This document shows positions 23,521 to 35,988 of a DNA stretch of 64,000 bases, piece after piece (the first letter of the stretch is position 1; every line of letters begins with the position of its first letter). A model generated the notes under the pieces. It searched no databases. It was not told the origin of the DNA and saw nothing but the letters and a program-made list of their open reading frames with translations. Source of the DNA: Zerene cesonia (Eukaryota; Arthropoda; Insecta; Lepidoptera; Pieridae); NCBI RefSeq assembly GCF_012273895.1, contig NC_052113.1, forward strand, positions 1,364,001 through 1,428,000, in the 5' to 3' direction. The position numbers and the translations under genes were made by a program.

Positions 23521-24489
23521 TATTTAAATGTAATTGACACAGTTTTAAAGAAGTATTTTTTTTATTAATTTCAAATTGGTGGTTCTAAAACTATCCAATC
23601 TATTTTCATAAACAAGTTGCAAATACATCACTAACAAAGTTCCAATTACTATAATGAACACTGAATCACACCTATAGTGATGTGCACAAATTACTCGATA
23701 GATTCACACCGGCATCGATAAACCATGTAATAAGTTACGTCACTGGTTCTATTGAGCTGAACGGAGGAATAATGGCGGGCTATTAATCTGCCCTGAGTTT
23801 ACTCGCGTTTACTCTGTCCAAGACCTTGTATTTCAGGTATTGGAAGAGAAATTCCTCAATGTTAAATGGTATGTTTTATAGGCTGTGATATTCTTAAATG
23901 GGTCACCTATTTCTATTGAACATCCGTCATTTTAACTAGGAAATATCGATAGCTGAAGCTCGTGTTGAAACAAAGGGTGTACTGCTCTGAATTCTGTTAC
24001 GATGTTTCATGTATTTGATGTTCTTAGATGTATTTAAAAACAGTTTTTACGTCTGCAGTTTCATTTGCATTTAAATACCTTGGGACAGTTTAAGTTTCGA
24101 AAACGATTCAAATTAAAACGTAAATATCCTAGACCTCGTTTATATGTTGTTTTTAATAAAGGCGCATTTAAAAGCCTCAATGCTCATTAAACAGTATGCA
24201 ATCATTAATATGCTTGATGACGTCATAACTTTAAAATAACGTTACCGCAATTGCAAGAATAATTCACGGGACCTTAAATTTATTGTCGGGTAGCGTTTTA
24301 TATAAAATTTAAATAATAAAAAACAAGTTTTCAACATTAAGCCCCGTTATTAATGATCACTACTCACAAATGAATTTGTAAATATATTGTTGATGAATTT
24401 TCATATAAATGCGTAATGCATGTAAATGTAAAACATTACATAACATTAAGATTATATATTTGAATAAGTTCTATACCTTTCTTCCGTCA

Positions 24490-24682
24490 TCTCTTTGGAG
24501 GTGAACGTGTAAGCGTGGAACCTAGGGATATTCAGTTCGATTCCCGGTAGGGACGCACAAAAAATGAATTTGTCTGGCATGACACATAAAGCTGACCACC
24601 TACTTGTCCATAAAGTGTATTGATCAGTGAAATAGATGTATATCATCTGCCCCATACCCCACTAGGGAACACGGGACTTCAC
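24490..24682 (+). mobile_element. Second tRNA-derived SINE family, decayed copy
   Basis: Forward copy of the 59178-59384 family: degraded head with cagttcgattcccggtaggg, body with gctgaccacctacttgtcca and catctgccccataccccact, ending acacgggacttcac. Confidence 0.7.
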
Positions 24683-25874
24683 TTAAAGCTCTCTTTGTTA
24701 ATATAGGAAAACATAGTACATAATAAGTTAGGTAGGTGACTCGGTGATTGAGGCTAATTTCAAAAGGTTTTTTACAGGTTCGAGACTTGCATAAAAATTC
24801 TATTAATTGTACTATTTCTATGTCTAATAGAGTTTCTTTTGCTTTTCTGCGATCGCTGTGACAAAAATATTGCAAAATCCCTTTGTTAGTTAATAATTAT
24901 TAATTAACATTGTTTGCATATTAAATAAAAACAAATCATATCGAAAGCTTCTCTTACAATGTCCATCCATCGCTTATTTACCACTAGAAGTATCATATCT
25001 GCGTCGAGGAGTTTGTAAAATGCAACGTCAATTTTATACTTTAATCCCATGACATAAAATTTAAATTAACTTGTTTGTGCATTTCTATTTGGTCAGCGTC
25101 ACTTGTCCACAAAAACAGTTTGCGTTCAAAAATATTTAAAGTTTCGGCCATTCCTATATTCATATTAATCGGAATATAACTTTTGATAGAACTATAAATC
25201 TAAATGGACATGCATTTTATATCAAAGAGTCCAAAATATAAAATTTTAATTCAGTTTAAATGTAATAACTGCAAATATGGTAGAAATGTTTCACCATATT
25301 TGATATGATATGAATTTCCGGCTTCAAAAGATAAGGAATAAGCTAGAGGATTGATGAGGGAAATAAAGGAAATGACTGGAAAGGGTATTTACATGGGACT
25401 CTGTCTCCAATATTCTCTGAGGATCACTTTAATCGGTGCGAGCTGGCCATATTAAACCTTCTGGTATCCAGAAAACATAATATCATTCAAACGGATATAA
25501 AACGCATCAGCTATGTCCTACAGAAGAAAACTCCTGTAAGATCTATAGACGCAAACCAAACGACGAACAAAAGGCATCAAGTTAAGTCTTTCTTAAACAG
25601 TCTTCAGTAAATATAGACAGACGTACGGCTTAAACTCAAGGATCGGAGCATTTGAAATTTGAAAGCCATTTTGCGAGCATCTTAAAGATGTACTGTATTC
25701 GTAACGAATATTTCACTAGAAAAATATGAGTTTTGTTATTTATGGAATGCAAGGATGAGAATTTGTTGAAAGGCAGCTTTATATCTGAAGAAATTTTTGT
25801 ATATCTTTGTTTTTGAGAGTAATTCGAGATCACTTTAAGAATACTAGTATTCGGCCTGTCCCGTCACAGTATAT

Positions 25875-26874
25875 NNNNNNNNNNNNNNNNNNNNNNNNNN
25901 NNNNNNNNNNNNNNNNNNNNNNNNNNNNNNNNNNNNNNNNNNNNNNNNNNNNNNNNNNNNNNNNNNNNNNNNNNNNNNNNNNNNNNNNNNNNNNNNNNNN
26001 NNNNNNNNNNNNNNNNNNNNNNNNNNNNNNNNNNNNNNNNNNNNNNNNNNNNNNNNNNNNNNNNNNNNNNNNNNNNNNNNNNNNNNNNNNNNNNNNNNNN
26101 NNNNNNNNNNNNNNNNNNNNNNNNNNNNNNNNNNNNNNNNNNNNNNNNNNNNNNNNNNNNNNNNNNNNNNNNNNNNNNNNNNNNNNNNNNNNNNNNNNNN
26201 NNNNNNNNNNNNNNNNNNNNNNNNNNNNNNNNNNNNNNNNNNNNNNNNNNNNNNNNNNNNNNNNNNNNNNNNNNNNNNNNNNNNNNNNNNNNNNNNNNNN
26301 NNNNNNNNNNNNNNNNNNNNNNNNNNNNNNNNNNNNNNNNNNNNNNNNNNNNNNNNNNNNNNNNNNNNNNNNNNNNNNNNNNNNNNNNNNNNNNNNNNNN
26401 NNNNNNNNNNNNNNNNNNNNNNNNNNNNNNNNNNNNNNNNNNNNNNNNNNNNNNNNNNNNNNNNNNNNNNNNNNNNNNNNNNNNNNNNNNNNNNNNNNNN
26501 NNNNNNNNNNNNNNNNNNNNNNNNNNNNNNNNNNNNNNNNNNNNNNNNNNNNNNNNNNNNNNNNNNNNNNNNNNNNNNNNNNNNNNNNNNNNNNNNNNNN
26601 NNNNNNNNNNNNNNNNNNNNNNNNNNNNNNNNNNNNNNNNNNNNNNNNNNNNNNNNNNNNNNNNNNNNNNNNNNNNNNNNNNNNNNNNNNNNNNNNNNNN
26701 NNNNNNNNNNNNNNNNNNNNNNNNNNNNNNNNNNNNNNNNNNNNNNNNNNNNNNNNNNNNNNNNNNNNNNNNNNNNNNNNNNNNNNNNNNNNNNNNNNNN
26801 NNNNNNNNNNNNNNNNNNNNNNNNNNNNNNNNNNNNNNNNNNNNNNNNNNNNNNNNNNNNNNNNNNNNNNNNNN
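25875..26874. other. Assembly gap, exactly 1,000 N
   Basis: A second placeholder of identical length, in the presumed first intron. Untranslated receptor exons could be hidden here. Its right flank begins tgacag and then matches the right flank of the first gap. Confidence 0.99.
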
Positions 26875-26879
26875 TGACA

Positions 26880-26947
26880 GATTCGAAATTCAAATGTAAT
26901 ATTTTTTTATAATTAAGTGTAACAGTATTTATGGCCAGACTAAGTAT
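26880..26947. repeat. Edge of an unresolved repeat, copy 2
   Basis: Identical over 68 bp to 10880-10947, with six extra bases (tgacag) visible before the shared part. Identity ends at the same base in both places, marking the element boundary. The sequence right of it differs (ttaataacaag versus ataacacaag). Confidence 0.75.
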
Positions 26948-29900
26948 TTAATAACAAGCTTTATGTACATAGTAACACCAGCTTACCACTCACACCTGTT
27001 TTGTGGCTTTCTAAAGCATAAAATTGATTCATTGGTGTTATAATGAAATGCTTAACAATATCAAAAAGTTTTGTAAGACTAATTTGTGCGTTGGCTATCT
27101 AAATGTTATGAAATTAGTGTTATTTATTAAGTATTTAAAAATTAAATAGAAGTTTCATAAAAGCTTTTTTGCTAAAATTAACAGCTGACGAGATAAACCC
27201 ATCAAAGTCCCAAAAAAATCTCATATTGCCCACTTAGTTCTTCTTCGAAATTCTATAGACCATGCGAGCGAAGCTGTGTGCGGAAAGCTAGTTTTTGTTA
27301 ATAAAGTTATAACTTATATGATTGATTAAGTTAGACTTTTGTCGTATTGGAGCAAGTTTATATTTTATTTCATTGAACTGAATCTTAATTAAATTCAGCA
27401 TCTTAAAATTTATTTATTATATTTTATTCCTTGTATAGTTACGTTCTTTTCCCAGTATTCAAATAAAACAAAAAAATATATGATTGATATTCATAAATAA
27501 TGTAACATACGTAAAATAAAAAAGTATTATGTAAGACGCATACAATAGGTCTTTGTATATTAAATTGCTCAACATTTTTAAAGAAAAAAAGTCAACAAAC
27601 CGCAACAAATGTAATTCCCTGTTCCTCTCATTTGTATCTCATTAGAGTGAAATGAAATGCTAAATTAACGACCGCATTCATAAATGTCACTGTCATTTCA
27701 TATAACATAGACAATTCACTCTCATACATTATGAAGTTTTATTGTCTATAGCACGTACGATAGAATGCTTATTATTCTTTTTTATTTTCGCTCATCGCAG
27801 TCGCCATGATCATAAACCTATAAAATATTTAGCCAAGTTTTATGAAACTTCACTGCCAACTACGATGCGACTCTATGGCTTTTACGAAGCCATCGACCAG
27901 AAAAATTAATACCAGTTGACTTTCCCAGTTATAACATTATTGTTATAGGAAGTTTAGATAAATAGAATGATAAACATACTCCACTTAATATTGCGAACAC
28001 GAAAGTAACTCTCTTTACATCTTCTTACACCTAAAACCTTTTAAATATAATTTGATACAGACATAGTTTGCGGCCCGAGAAAGGACATAGGATAGTTCTT
28101 ATCCCGGAAATCTCAGAGGAACGGAATAAGAACTGACCTACATACTGGTGAAAAGCTAGTAAGTGATGAATTCGAATAAACTTAACAGTAGGAAATCAAT
28201 ATAATATATACTATTACGTTAAAATAAAAACTCATTTACATGTTCCGATAAAAACGGCTTCTAGAAACTTCCAATTTTAAATTTCTTGCATCTTCCGAAT
28301 TCTCTGGAGTGCTCCGAGATTTGCCCAATTTGCGGACAATTACAGTGAGTGCTCTCGACCTGACAAATGGATGAACCTATCCGCATCTCCTCCCGGGATG
28401 CCGAAATTCCGATACCGTGGAACAATTATTCTGAGTGCCTCGAGCTTCGGAAACAAACAATAAATAATGTATTTTTGATAAGATAACGCTAATGTTTTAA
28501 ATATTGCTCCACGTTAAGATGCTTTTCAGGTATCTTTCAGATTGTTCGTGTGATGAAAATGCTTCAATATACAAATGAGAAACTACTATCTCTGCTATGT
28601 ATATATATAAGTATTATTCCTCATCTATGAGAACATTCATGAGCTGATGATGATGATGATTATACTTAGGTTTTTCGTAAATTAATTTATAACTACGAGC
28701 TTTTGCCCGCGACTTTCCACGCGTTAATTTGTTAATTCGGAGTAGTTCAATAGATATTATTATACATATAAACCTTCCTCTTGAATCACTATATACATAA
28801 AAAAAACCATCGGTTTCCGTTGCGTAACGTTAAGGATTTAAGCATACATAAGAACATAGGGACATAGGGACGGAGAAAGTGACTTATTTTTTACTATGTA
28901 GTGAAGTCGCGACTTGACTGGGCCGAAGTTAGGATTCCCAATGAAGAACCCTCTTGGACCGTGGGCCTCATACTTTTATAAGTTCTATAATACGTAAGAA
29001 AAACGTAAGAAATATGATTCATAAATACCCTATAAATTAATTATGTGTCTCTCCACCATTTATAAAGCAACGCCTCATAATTAATTTTATTTTACTATGT
29101 AATAATTCTTAATCTACTAAATTACTGCACTGATTTGGATGCAATTTAGTGCAAAATATTTTAGCGAAATCGGACTCGTAAATGGATATTGAACAGTTAT
29201 TACCCCGGAATTTCCGTGGGAAAGAGAAGCAAAGAAGCGTGGGGTTTTGACTACGTGAGCGATGTTTAAGTAACCTAATAATCTAAAGTAATTTTAATTG
29301 TCAAGTTTTAAATTTACAGAATTTTTTTAAAACGATCCAATAAGTTCTGAGATTAGCGCGTTCAAACTAACAAATTCCTCAACTTCATATAATGATTAGA
29401 GATGAAGAGGAAACTTTTATATTTTTTTAATATTGAAACGCATTCACGCAAAAACCATTTCAAAAATACTTTTACCATTAGATAGTTACAACTGATTGAC
29501 ATAGGATATATATGTACCACGGGCAAAGCAGGGGCGAACAGCTGGTTATAAATTAAAAGTGTATAGTTCTGACTGTAAAAGACAACTGACATTGAACTGC
29601 ATCGCAACTCAAGGTCGATTAGTCCAGAAACTTCTGCTGCAAAAATACTTATGTATTCTATTCAGATCTCGATACAAGGGCAGACGATATTGACGTAGTT
29701 TTAAATACTTTTCAATTATATTAACAATGTTTACGAGTTTAAGTGGTTAGGAATATGGTAAAACGAATAAAGAATCATTAAAATTACCAACTGACAAATC
29801 GTCAATTAGCGTATTGAATTAAACATTAAATGGATGAAAAATGTTTTAATAAATGGCGATTCATTAAAACTGTGTCTATAATTGAAGTTATGATTATGTA

Positions 29901-30084
29901 AAACATTTTCCATTTATAGTCTGCATACTTAAAAACTTTGTTAGTCTTGAATTAAAGTTAATAATACAGATTAAAAACTACATAAAAGATAGACCATGAA
30001 CGTTGGAAGAATGAAAAAAAGAACTGGTTGTGGAGCTTGCTTCTTTATTACAGATTTTTTTGCTATCCTACTAATTCTATCCTA

Positions 30085-30279
30085 TCCTACTAATATCATA
30101 AATGTTTGAGGATGTGTGTATGTTTGCATGTTCTCTTTCACGCAAAAACTACTGAATCGATTGCAATGAAATAAAGTACGGAGATAGCTGGACATCTGGA
30201 ATAATACATAGGCAACTTTTTATACCGATATTCCTACGGGATACAGACTTACGCGGCTGCATCAGCGGGGCGCAGCTAG
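30085..30279 (+). mobile_element. Helitron-like element, slightly decayed
   Basis: Same family, with TC start and CTAG end, but with a damaged 3' hairpin (gcggctgcatcagcgggg) and a short deletion in the TG-rich tract. Preceded by a duplicated tcctactaat start. Confidence 0.75.
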
Positions 30280-30741
30280 TAAAGTATATAATAAAGTTAT
30301 GTTTAGTATGTATCGTTAAGTAAAACGTGAAATGAAACAATAAATTTATCATTCACGTCAATATAAGAAATATTTTTTCACGTGAAAATAGAATTTGTGA
30401 AGAAAACACCATTTGTTACGGCGGTGTGATTGTCATACTATAGGTTGGTACGGTCGGCAACGAAAGGTTGACATTTTCAATCGACAAACATGAATGGTTT
30501 CCCGATAGAAAATTATAAGGACAGGAAAGAAACTGAGGAGGTTATCGTAGGGGGGGAAATGTATGTATAAAGTTATGAATGAATTTTTGTTTTAATATTT
30601 TTGAACAAGTTATAATTTGAAGAGATATTCATAAAAATAAAATAGCAATTATAGTTTTTAAAGAATACAATCACTATATTATCGAAAATAATGTAGCTTT
30701 CTATAGATCACAAACTAAAAAACTAATAATCATAGAAAGAA

Positions 30742-30776
30742 ACTCGGAAGTAATGTATGTAACATTACTTCCGAGT
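30742..30776. repeat. Inverted repeat with 15-bp perfect arms
   Basis: actcggaagtaatgt (30742-30756) and acattacttccgagt (30762-30776) around atgta. Confidence 0.85.
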
Positions 30777-31651
30777 AAAAAAAAACCTATTTTTCTATGT
30801 ACCTGCGCTCAACTCTGGAAGACCTAAATTTATTTGCTTTTTACTACATCTATTATAGATTACCTTCTAAATATGTGTTTAGATCCAAACGACACAAATA
30901 ACAGACGTGTCTATAAATTTTCGTTGCTGACTCTACCCTACACTGTTTCTATTTATAACACAAAGGTACGAAACCATATTGTTTATTGAAAATTAGTTGT
31001 ATCAACTTAGAGGTGACATACCCTACTATAAATTTCATAAATAAATAGGGTTGATGTATGTTTGTCTGATTTTTAGGGTTCCGTACTTAAAGAAAAAAAA
31101 AACCCTATAACTAAGACTTGATTGTCTGTCTATCTGTCCATCACTAATTCACATCAAGCGTAGTTAAGATATTTTCACATATGATGCAATTTCTGTTGTC
31201 GTTACAACAAAGAACGCCGCTATATAAAATCATGGTTAAGTAAGGCACGGTCATAAAATAGATGGGACTTAACTACAAATTAGCAGTCATTTTTTTGTGT
31301 ATAATAATCATAATTGTTCTTAGTTTAATTTAATATGCTTTCCTATCCAGGTTAATAATGTTTAATAAATTTATTAATTATGTTATATAAAATATAAAAG
31401 ATATCAGATTTAAGATAAGTGTTTAATCATATCTATCTTTATAAACCTAATCTTGGAGCTCGTCTTAATGTCTAAAATATCTTTTAATTAATGTTTAAAT
31501 TCAATATGATGTAACTAATTAGTGTAAAATCTGATATTTTCTATAATGTATTAAAGTTTGAAGAAATTTTTTGGGAAATTTGCTTCGCGCGCATATTTAT
31601 AAAATATCTTAATTTGTTATGTGTTCGCGACAGCGAATTAATTATTTTAAA

Positions 31652-31866
31652 CTAGCTGCGCCCCACGGTTTCACCCGCGTTAGTCCGTATCCCATAGGAA
31701 TATCGGGATAAAAAGTTGCCTATATGTTACTCCAGTCGTCCAGCTGTCTACGTACCAAATTTCATAGCAATCGGTTCAGTAGTTTTTGCGTGATAGAGCA
31801 ACAAACACACACACACACATCCTTACAAACTTTCGCATTTATAATATTGTATAGTAGGAAGTAGGA
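31652..31866 (-). mobile_element. Helitron-like element, reverse orientation
   Basis: Begins with the CTAG end (31652-31655) and runs backwards through the consensus, including a (CA)n tract. The 5' end is rearranged (gtatagtaggaagtagga). About 215 bp. Confidence 0.75.
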
Positions 31867-32085
31867 TCTTTATATCTTATATCTTTAAACGAGCAATTCT
31901 TGTATATATATATATATACAATATATAATTGGAATCTCGGGATCGGCTCCAACGATTTTCATGAAATTTAGTATACAGGGGGTTTCGGGGGCGATAAATC
32001 GATCTAGCTAGGAATCTTTTTTAGAAAATGTCATATTCGTGTTTTATCGACTTAAACTTAGCGACTCTTCCTGACATCCATTGCC

Positions 32086-32296
32086 GAATAATAATACTAT
32101 AAATGCGAAAGTTTGTGAGGATGGATGCATATGTATGTGTGCGTCTTTTACTCTTTCACGCAAAAACTACTGAACCGATTGCCATGAAATTTGCTTTGTA
32201 GATAGCTGGACAACTGAAATAACACATAGGCACTTTTTATACCGATATTCCTACGGGATACGGACTTACGCGGTTTCAACCGCGGGTCACAGCTAG
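32086..32296 (+). mobile_element. Helitron-like element, 5' end altered
   Basis: Same family with a CTAG 3' end at 32293-32296. The 5' end is degenerate (ataatactataaatgcg). It lies 600 bp from the full-length copy at 32909. Confidence 0.75.
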
Positions 32297-32908
32297 TTTA
32301 ATTAAATTATTCAGTTTTACTGAAGAGTTTTTTTGTTTGGTTGAACGCACTAATCTCAGGTACCTCTGGTTCGATTTGAAAAATTCTTTCAGTGCTATAT
32401 AGCCTATTATATACACCGCTAGTTGTTTTAAAAACCTAAAAAAAAATTTTAACATCTCATTAAGAATCGAACACAAAATTATTATGAGATTATGAGATTA
32501 TACACATTTTTATGCAATGTGAGCCTAGATTAAAAGTCGTATCATAATGCGAGCTGTTCCAACTAGACAATACTAAACGGTCACCCATCATTACACTGAC
32601 CGCGCCATATGACGCTTAACCGCTATGGTTCTTTAACCGGTCTATGCACTGGCTAGTCAGTGATCTGAAAAATGATCGCAGTGGAAACAAATGTAAAAAG
32701 TTTACTTGGATATTCCGCAGAGCATTTGGCGGAATAAGTTTTGCTCAACTTTTAGTCCAGTTTGCGACATAACTTTATATATTAACCACTTAACCTTATT
32801 AACTTTATGTACTCGGATAACGTAGAAATTATTGTTTTATATGATATCTTGGATGCTATTTTTAACACTAAACATAAAAATATGTGACGGTCCCCTCACA
32901 GTTTGATA

Positions 32909-33107
32909 TCCTACTAATATTATAAATGCGAAAGTTTGTAAGGATGTGTGTGTGTTTGTTGCTCTTTCACGGAAAAACTACTGAACCGATTGCAATGAAA
33001 TTTGGTACGTAGACAGCTAGACAACTGGATTAACATATAGGCAAATTTTATACCGATATTCCTACGGGATACGGACTAACGCGGGTGAAACCGCGGGGCG
33101 CAGCTAG
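32909..33107 (+). mobile_element. Helitron-like element, full length
   Basis: TC start after A at 32908 and CTAG end before T at 33108, with the same internal sequence and 3' hairpin as the 14512-14713 copy and only scattered differences. Presumably a recent insertion. Confidence 0.82.
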
Positions 33108-34468
33108 TATTAAATAAAAGCGGATTTTCTTGTTGTAGCATTATGCATATTATAAAATGAAAGGTCGTAAAAAGATTATTGCGTTAAAAGTTAATTTAGC
33201 ATCTCCAAAAAACTCGAGTTTTTCGTTTCTATAATAATAATTCTTGTTATTTAAATTTTTAATACTGATGCTTTGTTGTTCAGGTTAATAATGTATTATA
33301 ATTTTATCAGCTATGTAATTTAAAATATAAAAGACTAGACACTCCTCCCAGCTTTTTAGTTGCTCGTGTGGTTACACAGCAATTAAATTTACATACGTCC
33401 ATAACGTCCTCGCGAAGATGACTTTTTATTATTAGTTAATTTTTTATGCGAAAACGCGACACTTTAAAATTAAACAATTATTGTTGAAACTAGCTGTTTT
33501 TCAATTAAAGTAATATAAATAATTAATGTACCTATTAAAATAATTGTTTTGACAATAAACGAAAAAGTGACAGCTATATGACAATTTCTCAACTAATAAG
33601 TAATAACCAGAAGTTGCATCTAACAGTATATTAATTACGATATCTCAAAGATCTCCTTGAAATCGACGCGCACAAACGTACCGGAATCCCATTGCAACCC
33701 ATCCAATTAATAGCTGCGTTCAGACACGTTTAACCTTGACATTTTAAAGCCGCATCTGTAGCAGAATGCCTATGATTTATACAGGAATATAACTCAACGC
33801 GAACTAAACGACTTCCATTAGTAAAGCAATAAAAAGCGATATAAAATACTTGTAGTAACTAGAATAAAATGAACATTAAATCAAACGCAGAAATAAGTAG
33901 GGGCAGTTCTGTCTCGTCTATTGATGGAAACGCAAACAATTTTTCAAGAGGGCTCTTGGTCAAATTCGAAACAAGTTGGGTATTCGTGACAAAAACTGAT
34001 AAATGACTGCGTCCACTACTTTGTATTGTGATATATTGATTTCACGTATATAAGGGTCGGCATATGCCTCGCGAGGCACCGAGGTCTGGGTGGAATAGGC
34101 CGAGGAAAGCGACAATGTCAGTTTTGTGTTCTGTTTAAAGGAATCAGCAGTTCGCCGGTTGCACTCTGCACACATCGCGCATCGCCCGAGCCTAATAAAT
34201 ACGGACGTGTGGTGCTATTAGTATTGGTTAACTCTGAATTAAATTAACGAACAAATGGTTCAGGTTAGCTGCGCCCAGAAGCTCCGCGATGATACCGAAA
34301 CTCCTGGTTCTGTGTGGACAACCCCTATTCATATAATGTATATACATTAATCTTATAAAGTCGGTAAGTCAGCAGATAAAATTTTATAACGATAGGCGTG
34401 TCTGATTATTATTTTAGGGAAAATTATTTACTAATTCTAAGAAATTCGAAGCTGACGTAGAGGATCCT

Positions 34469-34530
34469 GCGTGGCCGATAGGCGCCGCTTGGGAATAGCG
34501 AAGGAAGCAGTTTCGAATCCCGTCTCGTAG
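34469..34530 (+). mobile_element. tRNA-like SINE head, isolated
   Basis: gcgtggccgataggcgccgc matches an A box and agtttcgaatcccgtctcg a B box, with a spacing typical of tRNA-Ser/Leu-like heads. No anticodon stem can be drawn confidently and no body follows, so it is a SINE relic rather than a tRNA gene. Confidence 0.5.
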
Positions 34531-35934
34531 TCGAATTTATACTATACTTTAAATTATATAAAATATTTAAGAATTATTAAAATCTTGGCTGAAATTGTAT
34601 ATGAAATGATGATCATGAATGTCTAATATCAATTAGATTATCCATAATATAATTCAGGTACAAATATTCCCTTATTACATTTATGACGGGTTTGTGATCT
34701 TATCATATCTTGAGACCCACACTGTTTATTAACAAGACTTTCAATTAAAGATTGATATTAAGCCTGCCTGTAATTCAATTGATATGTTTACATATGTGCC
34801 AGTCCTTTGTGTATAACATTAACCATAAATGTTATTAAAGGTTTGATATCTATAGCTACAGCTCTTTAAACAGCGCTACAACACAGAAGTGATATTTGGC
34901 TTTTCACAAACGAGTCTAGGTTTCTAACTATTGTGAATCCCCAATTAGCTTCTAACGAAGTTAGTGTGTTGGTTCGGCACAATTCAGAGCTTTGTTTCTG
35001 GCTTCATTTTGCGATTTTTGATTGTAAATAGAGAATATTGGGTACGAACGATTGACTTTAAATCGGATTGTGATATATTTTAATTAGAGTAGATTTCAGT
35101 CTCCATACAACTATATATTTACTACGTACGTACTTAGTACATAAGATTCTAGTATCGATATATCCAATGTAGTACCTACTGTTGCATACAACATATTGAA
35201 TCATAAATCAACTGTAACATTTCTAGGAGAGTTTTTTCATAATTTTTTTGTGAGTATCTTTTGCTTACCCGGTTAAAAAAACAATTTCATACGAAGTTAA
35301 CGAATAAATAACAGTGTGATGAATTAGTTGTACAAAAGATAAAGCAACTGATTATGTGTGACACAGGCAATAACTCAAACCTTAGCAATAATGGTTCAGT
35401 GGTGTTTAGTCAGTAGCCCATTGCTGCAGTGGGAGTATGATATAACCCAGGGCTTATTCCCCGAGGGCCTTGTAGTCATATTGCATTTTTCACTTAAAAA
35501 GGGATATAGAGTGATATATGCACAATGTACTTGAAAACCGAAATACATAACAGAAAATATCTCACGAAAATATAACATTAAGAATATTATTATGAATATA
35601 CAACACCCGCGACTTCGTCCGCGTGGTAAAATGAAATTTCTGTCAGAATGAGATGTTTCACAGCAGTAGCCTATATCTTATTCTATTTCAATACATCTCA
35701 AAAATCACACCGCCAAATCACTTCGTTGCGACATGAACAAGACAAAAAAAGAAACACTTTCGCATTTATACAATTTAAACTCAAACTGTGTCATTTATTT
35801 ATTAAATGCGACTTAATCTATAAGCACTTTTGAAAGCAGATTCTACAGACAAATGTCCGTCAGAAACTGTTATAACTTTTAAAATATGCATGAAATCTTG
35901 ATTATTTAAGTTTAAGCTATGCATCTCCATTCTC

Positions 35935-35988
35935 CAAATAGATTAATGTATATATGTACTTAAGTACATATATACATTAATCTATTTG
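35935..35988. repeat. 54-bp perfect palindrome
   Basis: The left half starts caaatagattaatgtatata and ends gtactt; the right half is its exact reverse complement with no spacer (centre between 35961 and 35962). The DNA around it matches no repeat family seen here. Confidence 0.9.

Noticed and set aside
33960..34175. 71-codon open frame on the minus strand
   Set aside because: No similarity or domain is recognisable and it would need an isolated start in the middle of the presumed intron; the region is noted only as a possible regulatory patch.
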